From positions 124,001-188,000 of the forward strand of contig NZ_JAPVOT010000007.1 in the NCBI RefSeq assembly GCF_027257845.1: a stretch of 64,000 bases of DNA, read 5' to 3'. A program made the translations under genes and the position numbers. Position 1 is the stretch's first letter, and each line of letters begins with the position of its first letter. The notes under the pieces were generated by a model. That model was not told where the DNA came from and did not search any database. It saw only the letters and a program-made list of their open reading frames with translations. Of this stretch, positions 9,696 to 24,373 are shown piece by piece. Origin of the DNA: Alteromonas sp. BMJM2. Lineage in GTDB: Bacteria; Pseudomonadota; Gammaproteobacteria; Enterobacterales; Alteromonadaceae.

Positions 9696-11561
9696 CTACG
9701 CCCAAAGTCTCAGCCCAATTAAGCCATTACTAAGCAATAGGACTGCCAAAAATAAATTAGCTAAGGTAAATAAAGTTGTGTGCCATCTAGTAAAACTGTT
9801 TATCGGTAATTTTCTGAGTTTGTACCACATCCATACCGACCACACAGCGCTAAACAGAAATCCTAAACTTCCCACAAAAATTAGTACCGACAGCAGCGAT
9901 ACTGAACCTGCTATTGAATACATACTGGGCGAACTCGTAATGATGCGTAAACAAAGTAGCGTCACAATTGCAATACACAGCGAAAGTAAAGGCCATGACC
10001 TATAGGCAACCGCTTGGCTCGTAATCGATTTTTTAACAAAAAAACGAGGAAGCCAAATTAACATGAATAACACGCTCGATAAGGCCATGAGTACCCAAAA
10101 CATAATCACCAACAACGGCAATAATGCACTGACTATATTCGTTTTAATGAATGTTTGCGGGCCATAATAAATCCCATCACCAAAATCGCTATCCTTGATA
10201 GGAAGTAACACCGTAAGCCCGGTTGTATTTTGTTTAAATCCCTTGTTGGCATCAGGGATCAGAATACGGGTCGGTGAGCCTATCAATGGTTTTATCGTAC
10301 TGCTAGTGTCTCCTATCTGTAATTGCCATGGAACAATAGTCGATAGTATCGAATAGGTTGCAGATATGGGTGCAGCGTTTTTGTACCAGCCTGACAGTGC
10401 CTTATCTTCTTGGCTCACTTCTCGCTCGGCTTTTACGTTTGGTACTGTAATATCTTTAGTTAAGTAATGACTTACTAAGCGATGTATTTGGCTAACCGCA
10501 GGGCTATTGTTATTAGCCGCGATAACATAAGCAAATTGATATTCTGGGTTGTAAATGAGCATTGCAGTAGCGCCGCGTAAACTACCTTCATGCCCATAAA
10601 GTACGACGCCATTTGCATGAAATAATTGATTTCCTAAGCCCCAACCAAAGCTAAGGCCTCTTTTTGCTGCGAGCGTGCCTGATGGCTTTCTAAATGATGC
10701 AAGTGCATTTCGACTGACGATATTCGTACTTTCTTCATTGGCTAAGAATTGCGCGAAACTTAGCATATCCCCCATTGTGCTATTGAGGCTACCTGCTGCG
10801 CGGTTGTTGAGGTGACGATAAGGTTGTTCTTGTTTGTTGATATATAAACTGACGGCCGACTCTCGGTATGTGTCTGAAAAATAGTACCCACTATTGTCCA
10901 TTGACAATGGCTCGAAAAAACTACGTGTAACGTACGATTCAAATACCTCACCCGTCATCTTTTCAACGATATAAGCGCCAGCCAAAAAGCTCGTGTTATT
11001 GTAGGCCACACGGCTGCCCGGTTTCCAGCGAGACAAACGAGAGTGAGGGTGGGCATTTAATGCATCGATAATAGCAACTGGAGTATCTGATAGTGCCTTT
11101 TGCTCGTTGAAATGCGGACTGTCCCAGCCAGATGAGTGATTTAATAAATGCACAATTCGCAGCGGTTCCGTTGTCTCCCATGGATTCGTAAATTCAATTT
11201 CAGGCGCAAGGGTTTGCAATTTATCGTTCAGGCTAAGCTTGCCTTCCTCTTCAAGCTTGAGCAGTGACAAAGCTACAAACATTTTGGAAATTGAGCCAAA
11301 GCGAAATTGACTACTATCGTTTAGCGGTATTTTTGACTCAATGTTCGCAATTCCAGAATAGTAGCGCCAATGAGGCTGCCCGGCTTGCACTACTCCCACT
11401 GCAACGCCTTGTGTATTTGTGCGCACGCGTACTTGGTCTATCGCTATACTTAGCTCTTCTAAGCTATTAATCGGCTTTTGTTTTACAGGCACTTGTGCCA
11501 TTGAAGTGCCAGAAAAAATAGCACCGAATAAACACAGTGTTATCGCCCAATATATTCTCAT
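9696..11561 (-). CDS. Serine hydrolase, beta-lactamase/AmpH-like, with C-terminal membrane domain
   Basis: Class C beta-lactamase / D,D-peptidase superfamily protein, probably acting in the periplasm on peptides or esters; the substrate is unknown. The start at 11561 follows AAGGGA and gives a signal peptide (MRIYWAITLCLFGAIFSG...AQ); the longer frame from 11639 adds an implausible tail. Catalytic motifs are SISK (SxxK), YNN (YxN) in VAYNNTSF, and HEG in YGHEGSLRGA. The last 150 or so residues hold four predicted membrane helices, so the enzyme is likely membrane-anchored. It is divergent from the ToxR/CadC-like gene at 11789, which may control it. Confidence 0.88.
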   Translation of the reverse strand: MRIYWAITLCLFGAIFSGTSMAQVPVKQKPINSLEELSIAIDQVRVRTNTQGVAVGVVQAGQPHWRYYSGIANIESKIPLNDSSQFRFGSISKMFVALSLLKLEEEGKLSLNDKLQTLAPEIEFTNPWETTEPLRIVHLLNHSSGWDSPHFNEQKALSDTPVAIIDALNAHPHSRLSRWKPGSRVAYNNTSFLAGAYIVEKMTGEVFESYVTRSFFEPLSMDNSGYYFSDTYRESAVSLYINKQEQPYRHLNNRAAGSLNSTMGDMLSFAQFLANEESTNIVSRNALASFRKPSGTLAAKRGLSFGWGLGNQLFHANGVVLYGHEGSLRGATAMLIYNPEYQFAYVIAANNNSPAVSQIHRLVSHYLTKDITVPNVKAEREVSQEDKALSGWYKNAAPISATYSILSTIVPWQLQIGDTSSTIKPLIGSPTRILIPDANKGFKQNTTGLTVLLPIKDSDFGDGIYYGPQTFIKTNIVSALLPLLVIMFWVLMALSSVLFMLIWLPRFFVKKSITSQAVAYRSWPLLSLCIAIVTLLCLRIITSSPSMYSIAGSVSLLSVLIFVGSLGFLFSAVWSVWMWYKLRKLPINSFTRWHTTLFTLANLFLAVLLLSNGLIGLRLWA

Positions 11562-11788
11562 GATAAATCCCTTAACCTTCATTGTTAGTCGTGTTACAAC
11601 TATTTGCACTGTCGCTTTTTTTCTTATCATGGTAAGCACTTTTCGTTGTGTGCTATTTTTGTATGCAAAATGACGGCACTACACAAATGATTCTTTATGA
11701 CCGTGTGTGGCGAAATACGTTAACGCATGGCCACATCCTCTAAGTCACTGAATTTGATTGGTAAATATATAAAGCGAAATATGAGCAT

Positions 11789-13804
11789 ATGCTGTACGAA
11801 TTTGGTGAATTTCATTTTAACGAGAGCACTTGTGACCTTTTTTATAGACAAGCACCGGTAAAAGTTGAACCACAAGTTGCGCAACTTTTGCGTTATTTTT
11901 TACAAAATAAAGGTAAAGTCTTGTCTCGCGATGACTTAATGCTAGTGTTGTGGTCTGACAGGGTAGTCACAGATGACGCTCTTCGTTCCAGTATCAAGAA
12001 ATTACGTGACATTCTAAAAGACGATGCCAAATCACCAAAATTCATCAAAACACTACCCATGAAAGGCTATGAGTTTATCGGTGAGATAGAGCTTGTAACG
12101 TCTAAAACCTCATCGCTTGTTTCGATGAAAACTAAACTACTAGGTACTATATTTTTTTTGTGTTTACTCGTGCTATGTATTTGGCAGTCGGGCATTGTTG
12201 GTCCTACAAACAATAAACCACATATAACCAAGCTAACCGATATCGCGGGGTCTGAATTACTACCAAATTACGATCCTATCAACAAACGCTTAATTTTTTC
12301 ACACCGCGCAAACAAAGATGACTTTTTACAATTGTATGTAAAGGAAATGGATAGCGGTAAGGTAACGCGCCTGACATGGGATGAGGCGAATTATGGCAAC
12401 CCGATTTGGTCTCCCAATGGCGATCGTTTTGCTTATATTCGCAGTACCACTACATCAATGAATCACTATATTAGTGAGTTCGATACACTCAAAGGCATGA
12501 TCAATTCAAACAAACTAGATAACGATATTCTATCTACTCATTATTTGCTGGGCTGGTCATCTAAGAAAATGGGGCTTTACTTAACTGACAAAACAAGTCC
12601 TTCTCGCCCACAAGGAATATGGTTTTTCGATATTATTAGGAACACGACAGAACAAATAACGTCGCCTAGCGTCCACGGCCAAGGTGACTACTTCGTTAAA
12701 GAGTCGTTTGACGGTACCCAACTCGCCATACTGCGAAGCCTATCCCTCAATAAGCATGAATTATTAGTACTGCATTTAAGCACTGGTGAAATATTATACG
12801 CTAATCAATTACCCAACAAAATGCATCGACTGGTTTGGAGCAACGACGATAGCAGTATTACCTTAGGAAATTTTGATGGCACATTGCTACGAGTCACCCT
12901 GAGTAACCGAGAGATCGAAGACATTACGCCCAAAGCCGACTTTGTTAACCACCTTTTCTATCAATGCGGACAAAACTGTTATTACATGCGTCAGCACAAT
13001 GGAAACTATTTAGATATTGCAGAGCAACCGAACCCCTTCTCTGAAAAAAGTATAGGCTCTTTTGGATATTTTGAACTGAGCGGCGCAAATTCCTTTCCGG
13101 TGTATGCGAATACCGATAACAAAATTTATTTTTTTAGTCAGTATGGCCAAACCAGTCGAATTGAATATATTGATGGGAATGGTGCTCTAGCAACAGTGCT
13201 AAATTTTAAAAATGTTGTTGAAATACAGAGTTTGGCGCTTAACCGTGACGATACATATTTTGTAGGTTTGGTGGACTCAAGTTTGTTCATCTACGATATA
13301 AATAGAGGCGTGTTCAGCTACCTGAGTAAACAAACCGACATCACCTATCCGCCACACTGGCTTGATGAGAACCATTTTGTTTATGCAAAATTAGAGAAAA
13401 ATGAAGCGATGCTCTATCAGTATTCACTGCTCGATAATACGTCTACACTTTTAATGAGTGGTTATGTTGGTTTACTAAATATTGGATTAAATGATCGTTT
13501 ACTTATCGATAAAGACTATCATTTATGGCGACAACAAAATAATGAGGTCAAAGAAATAGGAATATTGCCGTCAAGTCAGCCTAATCGGTTTAAATTAGTG
13601 GGGAATAATATCTACTATACCGATAGGGAAGAAAATACGAATATGCTATTTAAATTATCGATTGATGACGCTTCGCTAAATAAAGTTGAGCTGGCTAAAA
13701 ACCGTTTTAAAGCCCACTTTGATATCTCGGCAGATCAGGAGAAGCTCGCCGTTGTTGAGTCCTTATTGGCGCAAAGCGATATCATCAAGCTTGAGTTACG
13801 ATAA
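11789..13804 (+). CDS. CadC/ToxR-like membrane regulator with TolB-type beta-propeller
   Basis: One-component membrane transcription regulator. Residues 1-100 form an OmpR/PhoB-type winged helix (LLRYFLQNKGKVLSRDDLM, then ALRSSIKKLRD and KGYEFIGEI). A single membrane helix (about residues 115-135, TIFFLCLLVLCIWQSG) leads to a large periplasmic domain with WD40-like/TolB repeats (for example NPIWSPNGDRFAYIRS and PPHWLDENHFVYAK). The signal sensed is unknown. Its divergent position from the serine hydrolase, with a 227-base shared upstream region, suggests that the hydrolase gene is a target. Length is 671 aa. Confidence 0.88.
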   Translation: MLYEFGEFHFNESTCDLFYRQAPVKVEPQVAQLLRYFLQNKGKVLSRDDLMLVLWSDRVVTDDALRSSIKKLRDILKDDAKSPKFIKTLPMKGYEFIGEIELVTSKTSSLVSMKTKLLGTIFFLCLLVLCIWQSGIVGPTNNKPHITKLTDIAGSELLPNYDPINKRLIFSHRANKDDFLQLYVKEMDSGKVTRLTWDEANYGNPIWSPNGDRFAYIRSTTTSMNHYISEFDTLKGMINSNKLDNDILSTHYLLGWSSKKMGLYLTDKTSPSRPQGIWFFDIIRNTTEQITSPSVHGQGDYFVKESFDGTQLAILRSLSLNKHELLVLHLSTGEILYANQLPNKMHRLVWSNDDSSITLGNFDGTLLRVTLSNREIEDITPKADFVNHLFYQCGQNCYYMRQHNGNYLDIAEQPNPFSEKSIGSFGYFELSGANSFPVYANTDNKIYFFSQYGQTSRIEYIDGNGALATVLNFKNVVEIQSLALNRDDTYFVGLVDSSLFIYDINRGVFSYLSKQTDITYPPHWLDENHFVYAKLEKNEAMLYQYSLLDNTSTLLMSGYVGLLNIGLNDRLLIDKDYHLWRQQNNEVKEIGILPSSQPNRFKLVGNNIYYTDREENTNMLFKLSIDDASLNKVELAKNRFKAHFDISADQEKLAVVESLLAQSDIIKLELR

Positions 13805-13991
13805 GTCTTAAATGGCGAATACCTAACACTCGATTATTATTGGTAACGGTAACATTTTCCTCAACGGTCGGCCTAGGCTGCTGGCACTCGAAACTCTTAA
13901 GCGATAACCTACCAAAGGAATTGTGGCTAGTTCAGCATGATTTTTTGTTCCGCAATTCGCGCTTAGTCATCAGTTTTGCAAAAAACAGAAA

Positions 13992-14867
13992 CTAAAAACA
14001 ATCACTAGAAAACTCATCGGTAATATTGAGTTCTTTTGTCGCCATTTCTAACAAGGCTTCATCAATAGGTGGAGGCATTATATTTACTTCAAGGCTTAAC
14101 CTTTCAACAATTGCCCGCAATACGTCTACCCTTGCCTGCCACTTATGCTCACCATCAATAATTTTCCACGGTGCGAATGGCGTGTTTGTTTTGTTAAACA
14201 TGTCATTAATTGCATTAATATAGTGGTTTCTTTGCTTACTGTTATGTAAGTCTTCTGCAGTGAGCTTCCAGCGTTTGTAAGGATTGCGGAGTCTTTCTTC
14301 AAAGCGTTTTCGCTGCTCTGCAGCTGAGATATGCATAAACAGTTTTACAATACGAACGCCACTATTATGAAGTGTTTCTTCAAACTCGTTAATTTCTCGG
14401 TACCCACGCTGCCATTGTGCATCACTGGCCAATTGATCAACGCGTTCAACTAATACTCTTCCATAGTGGGAACGGTCGAATATAGTCATATTCCCAGGGG
14501 CTGGAACATGATGCCAAAAACGATAAAGAAAATGTTTTGCCTGGTCTATTTCATCAGGCTTAGCCACGGGTATTACTCGCACGCCGCGGGGATCGAGTTT
14601 TTCGGTAACTCGCCTTATCGCACCGCCTTTCCCCGATGCGTCCCAGCCTTCAAAAACGATGAGAGCTCGTCGATTTTGATGAAAATAGGCTTGTTGAATA
14701 TGAAAAAGCTGTTCTTGCAACGCTTTTTCTTCTGCTTTGTAAGTCTCTTTGTCTGTATAGCGGGACGCAGGAAACTCATGCTGAAGAGTGAGTATGTTCG
14801 CGTTTTCCTGCTTTTGCATTTCAGACTTTTCGCTCAACATCACCGAACTTTGTTCTTTTTCGCTCAT
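13992..14867 (-). CDS. ppk2: Polyphosphate kinase 2 family protein
   Basis: PPK2-family enzyme that transfers phosphate between inorganic polyphosphate and nucleotides (AMP, ADP or GDP; the subclass cannot be fixed by eye). The P-loop is FEGWDASGKGG, Walker B is FDRSHYGRVLVERV, and the lid region is NPYKRWKLTAEDLHN. The length of 291 aa fits single-domain PPK2. The ATG at 14867 follows GGGAG. It stands alone, about 190 bases from the regulator gene and 316 from icd. Confidence 0.92.
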   Translation of the reverse strand: MSEKEQSSVMLSEKSEMQKQENANILTLQHEFPASRYTDKETYKAEEKALQEQLFHIQQAYFHQNRRALIVFEGWDASGKGGAIRRVTEKLDPRGVRVIPVAKPDEIDQAKHFLYRFWHHVPAPGNMTIFDRSHYGRVLVERVDQLASDAQWQRGYREINEFEETLHNSGVRIVKLFMHISAAEQRKRFEERLRNPYKRWKLTAEDLHNSKQRNHYINAINDMFNKTNTPFAPWKIIDGEHKWQARVDVLRAIVERLSLEVNIMPPPIDEALLEMATKELNITDEFSSDCF

Positions 14868-15183
14868 GATGAAACTCCCTTCGCATTACGCCTTATTCAC
14901 TTAAGCTGCGGCCTATTGGTTTGAGTTACCGCCTACAAGCTGCAGCTTTGACACATTAACTAAAGCAGACGCAATATGTCGGCAGTTAAAAATAGGCGCC
15001 TGTTTTTACATCAACCATAGCAGAAAGAGGCTTTAGGGCGGAATAAAGACAATAAAAAACCCAGAAGCAGCACTTCTGGGTTTTTGGTATGTACACTAAC
15101 TAGCGCGGTACTTATTCGCTATTTGCGCGCTAATTACGTGTTAACTGAGCGCTAATAGCGCCCTATCAACTGAGCTCAGGCTC
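14868..15183. other. Intergenic region ppk2 / icd
   Basis: 316 bases holding the ppk2 promoter side and, at 15054-15085, a strong terminator downstream of icd. Nothing else is recognised. Confidence 0.5.
15054..15085 (-). terminator. Terminator downstream of icd
   Basis: A perfect stem AAAACCCAGAAG / CTTCTGGGTTTT flanked by A and T tracts lies about 100 bases past the icd stop. It works in principle on both strands, but only icd points towards it. Confidence 0.85.
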
Positions 15184-18012
<2,829 letters not shown>

Positions 18013-18561
18013 ATGCCGTCAGATACCAAAGTTATTCTTTTCAACAAACCGTTTCAGGTGCTCTCTCAATTTACTGATGCCGACGGCCGAGAAACGTTAA
18101 AAGATTACATAGATGTACCAGATGTCTACGCAGCAGGTCGACTAGACAGAGATTCGGAAGGGCTTTTAGTCCTTACCAACAATGGGAAATTACAGCACAA
18201 GCTTGCTCATCCCAAGGCTAAAACCAGTAAGACATATTGGGTTCAAGTTGAAGGCATACCAGATAGTACCGCTATTCAGTCACTTAAAGCAGGCGTAGCG
18301 CTTAAAGATGGCATGACCAAGCCTGCGAAAGTTAAATTAATGTCTGAGCCCAACGTGTGGGACAGACACCCACCAGTCAGATTTCGCCAATCTATTCCTA
18401 CCTCTTGGCTTGAAATAACCATTTCTGAGGGTCGTAACAGACAGGTTAGGCGGATGACTGCTCACGTAGGCTACCCCACGCTGCGACTTATCCGCTACCG
18501 CGTTGGAAACTGGACAATCGACGGCATTCAAAGCGGCAAGTACGTGAGCATAGATGGATGA
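18013..18561 (+). CDS. rluE: 23S rRNA pseudouridine synthase RluE
   Basis: RsuA/RluB/E/F-type pseudouridine synthase; E. coli RluE modifies U2457 of 23S rRNA. The catalytic aspartate is in [17 protein letters not shown]. Other family segments are [39 protein letters not shown] and LRLIRYRVG. There is no S4 domain, as in RluE. The length of 182 aa is short but complete. The stop codon lies in the first copy of a 13-bp tandem repeat. Confidence 0.92.
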   Translation: MPSDTKVILFNKPFQVLSQFTDADGRETLKDYIDVPDVYAAGRLDRDSEGLLVLTNNGKLQHKLAHPKAKTSKTYWVQVEGIPDSTAIQSLKAGVALKDGMTKPAKVKLMSEPNVWDRHPPVRFRQSIPTSWLEITISEGRNRQVRRMTAHVGYPTLRLIRYRVGNWTIDGIQSGKYVSIDG

Positions 18562-18586
18562 GATAGATGGATAAGATAGATGGATT
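18550..18586. repeat. Three-copy 13-bp tandem repeat at the rluE stop
   Basis: ATAGATGGATGAG, ATAGATGGATAAG and a partial ATAGATGGATT follow each other. The first copy contains the rluE TGA stop. It is probably replication slippage with no clear function. Confidence 0.7.
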
Positions 18587-18914
18587 ATACCAAATGCTTT
18601 TTCTTAGCAACGCGCATTAAACACAATAATCAATGTCTCCTTATATAAATAGCGAAAGTAACTACGAAAGGTGAATAGCTAATGTGGGGATGTATATTGA
18701 AATTGGATTTAAACACCCTACTGAATAAGCTATGCCGAATTGGCAAGATATTAGTGTGAATTACCCCTTCAATTCTGGTAAAATCCGCGACCTAAAATTG
18801 ATACGCAAGCAAGTTGTCGTTCATTTATCAATCGACATTGAAAGAGCGGTCGAAAGGTCGTTTTTAAGAACTGTCCCAGTAAATACCCTGGGTTTTCCTG
18901 CAATTTCCTAAATA
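18562..18914. other. Intergenic region rluE / mnmA
   Basis: 353 AT-rich bases upstream of mnmA, probably carrying its promoter. No terminator with a good stem was found after rluE, and no ORF. Confidence 0.5.
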
Positions 18915-20042
18915 TTGAGTGTGCAAGACGTAGTGACTGACATAGATTCAAACGCCAGCAAAAAAGTTATCGTCGGTATGTCCGGCGGTGTAGATTCATC
19001 CGTTTCGGCTTACCTACTTCAACAGCAGGGGTATCAAGTTGAAGGACTTTTCATGAAAAACTGGGAAGAAGATGACAACGACGAATATTGCGCCGCTGCT
19101 GAAGACTTAAAAGATGCCCAAGCAGTCGCTGACAAGCTTGGCATGGAGCTGCACACTATCAACTTTGCCGCAGAGTATTGGGATAACGTATTTGAATATT
19201 TTCTTGAAGAGTACAAAGCGGGTAGAACACCTAATCCCGACATTATGTGTAACAAGGAAATTAAGTTTAAAGCGTTTCTAGAGTTTGCAGCTGAAGACTT
19301 AGGTGCCGATTACATCGCAACAGGCCATTACGTAAGGCGTCGCGAATTAAACGGCAAATGGCAGATGCTGCGCGGTTTAGACAACAATAAAGATCAAAGC
19401 TACTTTCTTTACACCCTAGGTGAAGAACATGTTGCCAAAACACTATTTCCAGTGGGCGATATTGAGAAGCCACTGGTTAGAAAAATTGCAGAGGAACAAG
19501 GTCTCATCACCCATGATAAAAAAGACTCCACGGGCATCTGCTTTATCGGTGAGCGTAAATTCAAAGACTTTTTAGCGCAATATCTACCCGCTCAACCAGG
19601 TATTATTGAAACCGCTGAAGGCGAAGAGATAGGGAAACACGAAGGCTTGATGTATCACACATTAGGTCAGCGCAAGGGACTTCATATTGGCGGCCTAGCA
19701 AAATTTGGGGAGGACCCGTGGTATGTCGTCGATAAGGACGTTGCCAGAAATGTGCTTATTGTTGGTCAAGGTGCGGACCACCCTCGCCTGTATTCAAAAG
19801 GCTTGGTGGCGAAACAGCTGCATTGGGTTGATCGTCAAAATGTTACCGCCCCCTTTAAGGCAATGGTGAAAACACGCTATCGTCAGGCAGATATCCCCTG
19901 TACCATCACACCAAAAGACAACGACACCATCGAAGTGATGTTCGACGAACCACAAAAAGCCGTTACCCCAGGTCAGTCAGCTGTCTTCTACCTCGACGAG
20001 GTATGTTTAGGTGGCGGTATTATTGAGAGCTATATCCGATAA
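18915..20042 (+). CDS. mnmA: tRNA-specific 2-thiouridylase MnmA
   Basis: Adds sulfur to C2 of U34 in tRNAs for Lys, Glu and Gln, using ATP and sulfur from the TusA-E relay. The PP-loop is [15 protein letters not shown]. The two catalytic cysteines are in [12 protein letters not shown] and [13 protein letters not shown]. The C-terminal beta-barrel is present (GGGIIE near the end). The start is uncertain: TTG at 18915 or GTG at 18921, neither with a clear ribosome-binding site. It overlaps hflD by one base (TAATG), as in E. coli. Confidence 0.95.
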   Translation: MSVQDVVTDIDSNASKKVIVGMSGGVDSSVSAYLLQQQGYQVEGLFMKNWEEDDNDEYCAAAEDLKDAQAVADKLGMELHTINFAAEYWDNVFEYFLEEYKAGRTPNPDIMCNKEIKFKAFLEFAAEDLGADYIATGHYVRRRELNGKWQMLRGLDNNKDQSYFLYTLGEEHVAKTLFPVGDIEKPLVRKIAEEQGLITHDKKDSTGICFIGERKFKDFLAQYLPAQPGIIETAEGEEIGKHEGLMYHTLGQRKGLHIGGLAKFGEDPWYVVDKDVARNVLIVGQGADHPRLYSKGLVAKQLHWVDRQNVTAPFKAMVKTRYRQADIPCTITPKDNDTIEVMFDEPQKAVTPGQSAVFYLDEVCLGGGIIESYIR

Positions 20043-20636
20043 TGTTAGATGCAGATATTGAAGATAACTTAGCCCTTGCCGGTGTATGCCAAGCGGCAGC
20101 GCTAGTTCAGCAGCTTGCAAGAAAAGGTACCGCGGATAATGATGCCATTGAGGCTAGCTTGTCTAGCATCCTTGTTACTGACCCAGAAACCCCACAGCAT
20201 GTGTTTGGTCAATTAAGCAATCTGCAAGTAGGATATACCACGTTAGTATCACAAATATCCGACAAGCAAGCGACTAAAGATACAGAGCTTACGCGGTATA
20301 TCGCTAGCATTCTCGGTTTAGAACGAAAGCTAGCCAAGAAGCCAAAGGCAATGCACGAGCTCGGCGACCGCATATCACACGTTCAGCGACAGCTTGCTCA
20401 TGTGGACTTCCAAAACCCTCAAATTGTGACATCGCTAGCAAGTGTATATAGCGATATTGTCAGCCCGTTAGCCCCAAAAATTCAGGTTGCAGGCAATCCA
20501 GATTACCTTAGCCAACCCGCTGTTCAACACAAGGTACGTGCCTTGTTACTTTCAGGTGTAAGAGCTGCGGTGATGTGGCGACAAATGGGCGGTAGAAGAC
20601 GCAATATTTTGTTCAAGCGTAAACAAATTTTAAGCA

Positions 20637-22080
<1,444 letters not shown>

Positions 22081-22113
22081 TAAGTGTAAACACAAGGGTG
22101 TATTAACCCTATC

Positions 22114-22143
22114 AAAGCGCGGTATTTTACCGCGCTTTTTTCT
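22114..22143 (+). terminator. Terminator after purB
   Basis: A perfect AAAGCGCGGTA / TACCGCGCTTT stem followed by a T tract lies 34 bases past the purB stop. Confidence 0.92.
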
Positions 22144-22186
22144 TTCTCTTCCTCCCTTTCTTAGCGAAAATTTTTAGCGAGATACT

Positions 22187-23299
22187 ATGCAACATTTTGA
22201 TATCGAGACATTTCTCAGTGAATACTGGCAACAAAAACCTGTTGTTTTAAAAGGTTTTTTTAAGAATTTTGCCGACCCTATTGATGAGAACGACCTCGCG
22301 GGCTTAGCGCAAGAGAGCGAAGTAGACAGCAGAATAATCAGTCATGACAATGGGCAATGGCATGTAGAAGAAGGGCCTATAGAAGACTTTGAGAAAGTGT
22401 GCCAAGGACAGTGGACATTACTCGTTCAAGGTGTAGACAAATACATTGGGGATGTCGCGCCAATTCTCGCGCCTTTCTCATTTATACCCAGCTGGCGCCT
22501 TGACGACCTTATGGTTAGCTATGCGACTGAAGGTGCAGGCGTTGGTGCTCATATAGACCAATACGACGTCTTTTTAGTGCAGGGAAAAGGTTCTCGGCGG
22601 TGGCGAGTGGGCGAGCCTGGTAATTATGCTGAAATACATCCCCATGGAAAGCTACGTCAAATTGAGGACTTTTCACCTATCATCGACGAAACCATGATGC
22701 CCGGCGATGTGCTTTATGTACCTCCAGGTTGGCCCCATGATGGTAAAACAATTGAAGATAGCTTAACCTACTCGGTCGGTTACCGAGCTCCTGATAACCT
22801 ACAGTTGGCAGAAAGCCTTGCGATGATGCTCGATAAGGGAAGGGCCAATAAGCGTTTTAGCGACCCGTCTCGCTCTGCGACATCCCACCCTGCAAAGGTA
22901 ATTGCCAGCGATGTGAGCGCACTGAAACAACAATTAGTAAATTCTATTCATTCCATAGACTATACACACTCATTATTAGAAGCAATGAGTGAACAAGGAA
23001 TTCCGGAGTTTCCGTTAGAGCAAGAAGTGACTATTGAGCAAGTATCTAACGATTTAGCAACCGGCTTAAGCTTTCAGCCTGCCCCTGGCATAAGACCGTT
23101 ATTGTGCGATGGCACTAATGGATTACCACTTGCCCTATATGTCAATGGCAGTCGGTTTGATGTGGCCGAAAACGATATTGAGTGGTATGAGATCCTAGCC
23201 TCAGGCAACACGTTTGATGCAACATCAAGCCAAGATACGCCGTCTTTTGCATTTTTACAGACATTAACTACACTTATTAACAATGGGTATTGGGAATAG
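22187..23299 (+). CDS. roxA: Ribosomal protein L16 arginine 3-hydroxylase RoxA (YcfD-like)
   Basis: JmjC-type Fe(II)/2-oxoglutarate dioxygenase; E. coli YcfD/RoxA hydroxylates an arginine of L16. The iron facial triad is visible as HID in GVGAHIDQYDVF (about residues 122-124) and the distal histidine in PPGWPHDG (about 184). The N-terminal W(Q)QKP segment and C-terminal winged-helix region fit, and the length is 370 aa (E. coli 373). It lies next to purB and is followed 21 bases later by a GNAT gene, so the two may be co-transcribed. Confidence 0.92.
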   Translation: MQHFDIETFLSEYWQQKPVVLKGFFKNFADPIDENDLAGLAQESEVDSRIISHDNGQWHVEEGPIEDFEKVCQGQWTLLVQGVDKYIGDVAPILAPFSFIPSWRLDDLMVSYATEGAGVGAHIDQYDVFLVQGKGSRRWRVGEPGNYAEIHPHGKLRQIEDFSPIIDETMMPGDVLYVPPGWPHDGKTIEDSLTYSVGYRAPDNLQLAESLAMMLDKGRANKRFSDPSRSATSHPAKVIASDVSALKQQLVNSIHSIDYTHSLLEAMSEQGIPEFPLEQEVTIEQVSNDLATGLSFQPAPGIRPLLCDGTNGLPLALYVNGSRFDVAENDIEWYEILASGNTFDATSSQDTPSFAFLQTLTTLINNGYWE

Positions 23300-23320
23300 T
23301 TAATAGGGTGGAATGTCAAC

Positions 23321-23779
23321 ATGGCGTTTACGGTAAGAAGCGTCGAATGGGAATGCGGAAAGCCAATTATTCAAGCACTCAGAGAAAGTGTGTTTGTCGT
23401 TGAGTGGCGCATCCCTCAAACCAGTGAATTTGACGATCAAGATAGCACGGCAACACACTTTATCGTTTTAGACAGCGATAACGAGGCTGTTGCCACCGCA
23501 AGGCTCACCAGAGGCGGTGAATTAGGGCGTATTGCAGTAAAGCGATCTTATCGAACGCTTCCACTTTACAAAATCCTTTTCGCTGCGCTACTTGAAGCCG
23601 CAAAACAGCAATCTTTTCCCACTATTAACGTGGTGTGTAACCTCGATAGTGTGGCCTACCATCGATCTTTGGGCTTTAAACCTACCGGAAGAGTATTTAT
23701 GGATGCAGGTGTGCCTCGACAGCGGCTTGAATGTCAGGCACAGCAGTTCCCCCTCCCCGACGTTACGCAACTGCACTGA
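23321..23779 (+). CDS. GNAT family N-acetyltransferase
   Basis: A 152-residue acetyl-CoA-dependent acyltransferase of the ElaA/YjcF-like branch; the substrate is unknown. The core is readable: an N-terminal VFVVEWRIPQTSEFDDQD segment, AVATARLTRGGELGRIAVKR (beta4 and the start of the acetyl-CoA loop), and CNLDSVAYHRSLGFKPTGR near the C-terminus. It begins 21 bases after roxA. The minus-strand frame covering its 3' half is a shadow. Confidence 0.88.
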   Translation: MAFTVRSVEWECGKPIIQALRESVFVVEWRIPQTSEFDDQDSTATHFIVLDSDNEAVATARLTRGGELGRIAVKRSYRTLPLYKILFAALLEAAKQQSFPTINVVCNLDSVAYHRSLGFKPTGRVFMDAGVPRQRLECQAQQFPLPDVTQLH

Positions 23780-24047
23780 CGTCTCGCAAATTCCTTTTAC
23801 CCCCAATTTGTTAATGTGGATAAATCCGGTAGCCTTTTTATGAAGTACACCGCTTTTTAAACTAAAGTCGATTAGCGAAGAGTGCTCAAAACAACGATGC
23901 CTACACTTAGTTACATTTAACGTGTTGGCTTTTACGTCTCCTAAGTGCATTATCGATAATAAATGTGTAAGAGAAGACCAAATGCTTTGGGTATCTAAAG
24001 TATTGTTAGTATCTCTGTAATGAGACATATTCAGTGGAATAGATAAA

Positions 24048-24266
24048 ATGAAAACAGTGCGATTAACCATTGGTGGGTTGCTGCTAATCAGCGGTATTAT
24101 CCTTACCTTATTACCTGGCTCTATTCTCCTTGTACTTGGGGGGTTGATGCTGCTAAGTTACGATTGGCCCCGCGCTCGCGGATGGCTTAAGTTTAGCCAA
24201 AAATCGATGACAACCAGTGCGAGAAAATTAGACCGCATAATGTTAATGCGTCGGTTAAGAAAGTAG
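24048..24266 (+). CDS. Small two-helix membrane protein (PGPGW-like)
   Basis: 72 residues: two closely spaced hydrophobic helices (IGGLLLISGIILTLLPGS and ILLVLGGLMLLSYDW) joined by the LLPGS turn, then a basic tail rich in Arg/Lys. The layout resembles the PGPGW/YbaN-type small membrane proteins. The function is unknown. The start is an ATG with a weak upstream AGATAAA. A bidirectional terminator follows. Confidence 0.7.
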   Translation: MKTVRLTIGGLLLISGIILTLLPGSILLVLGGLMLLSYDWPRARGWLKFSQKSMTTSARKLDRIMLMRRLRK

Positions 24267-24327
24267 CGCTGAAGATGAGGCTAGTTAGCAGTTAACTAGC
24301 CGAGCTATGAACAAGTACTATGAACAT

Positions 24328-24358
24328 AAAAAAACCGCTCAATTGAGCGGTTTTTTCG
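24328..24358. terminator. Bidirectional terminator between the small membrane gene and ppsA
   Basis: AAAAAACCGCTC / GAGCGGTTTTTT palindrome with an AATT centre, between convergent genes. Confidence 0.92.
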
Positions 24359-24373
24359 TTTTACTTTTGGCGT

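Noticed and set aside
23588-24070. 160-codon minus-strand frame overlapping the GNAT gene and the following gap
   Set aside because: Half of it is antisense to a clear GNAT gene, and the protein shows no domain; treated as a shadow.
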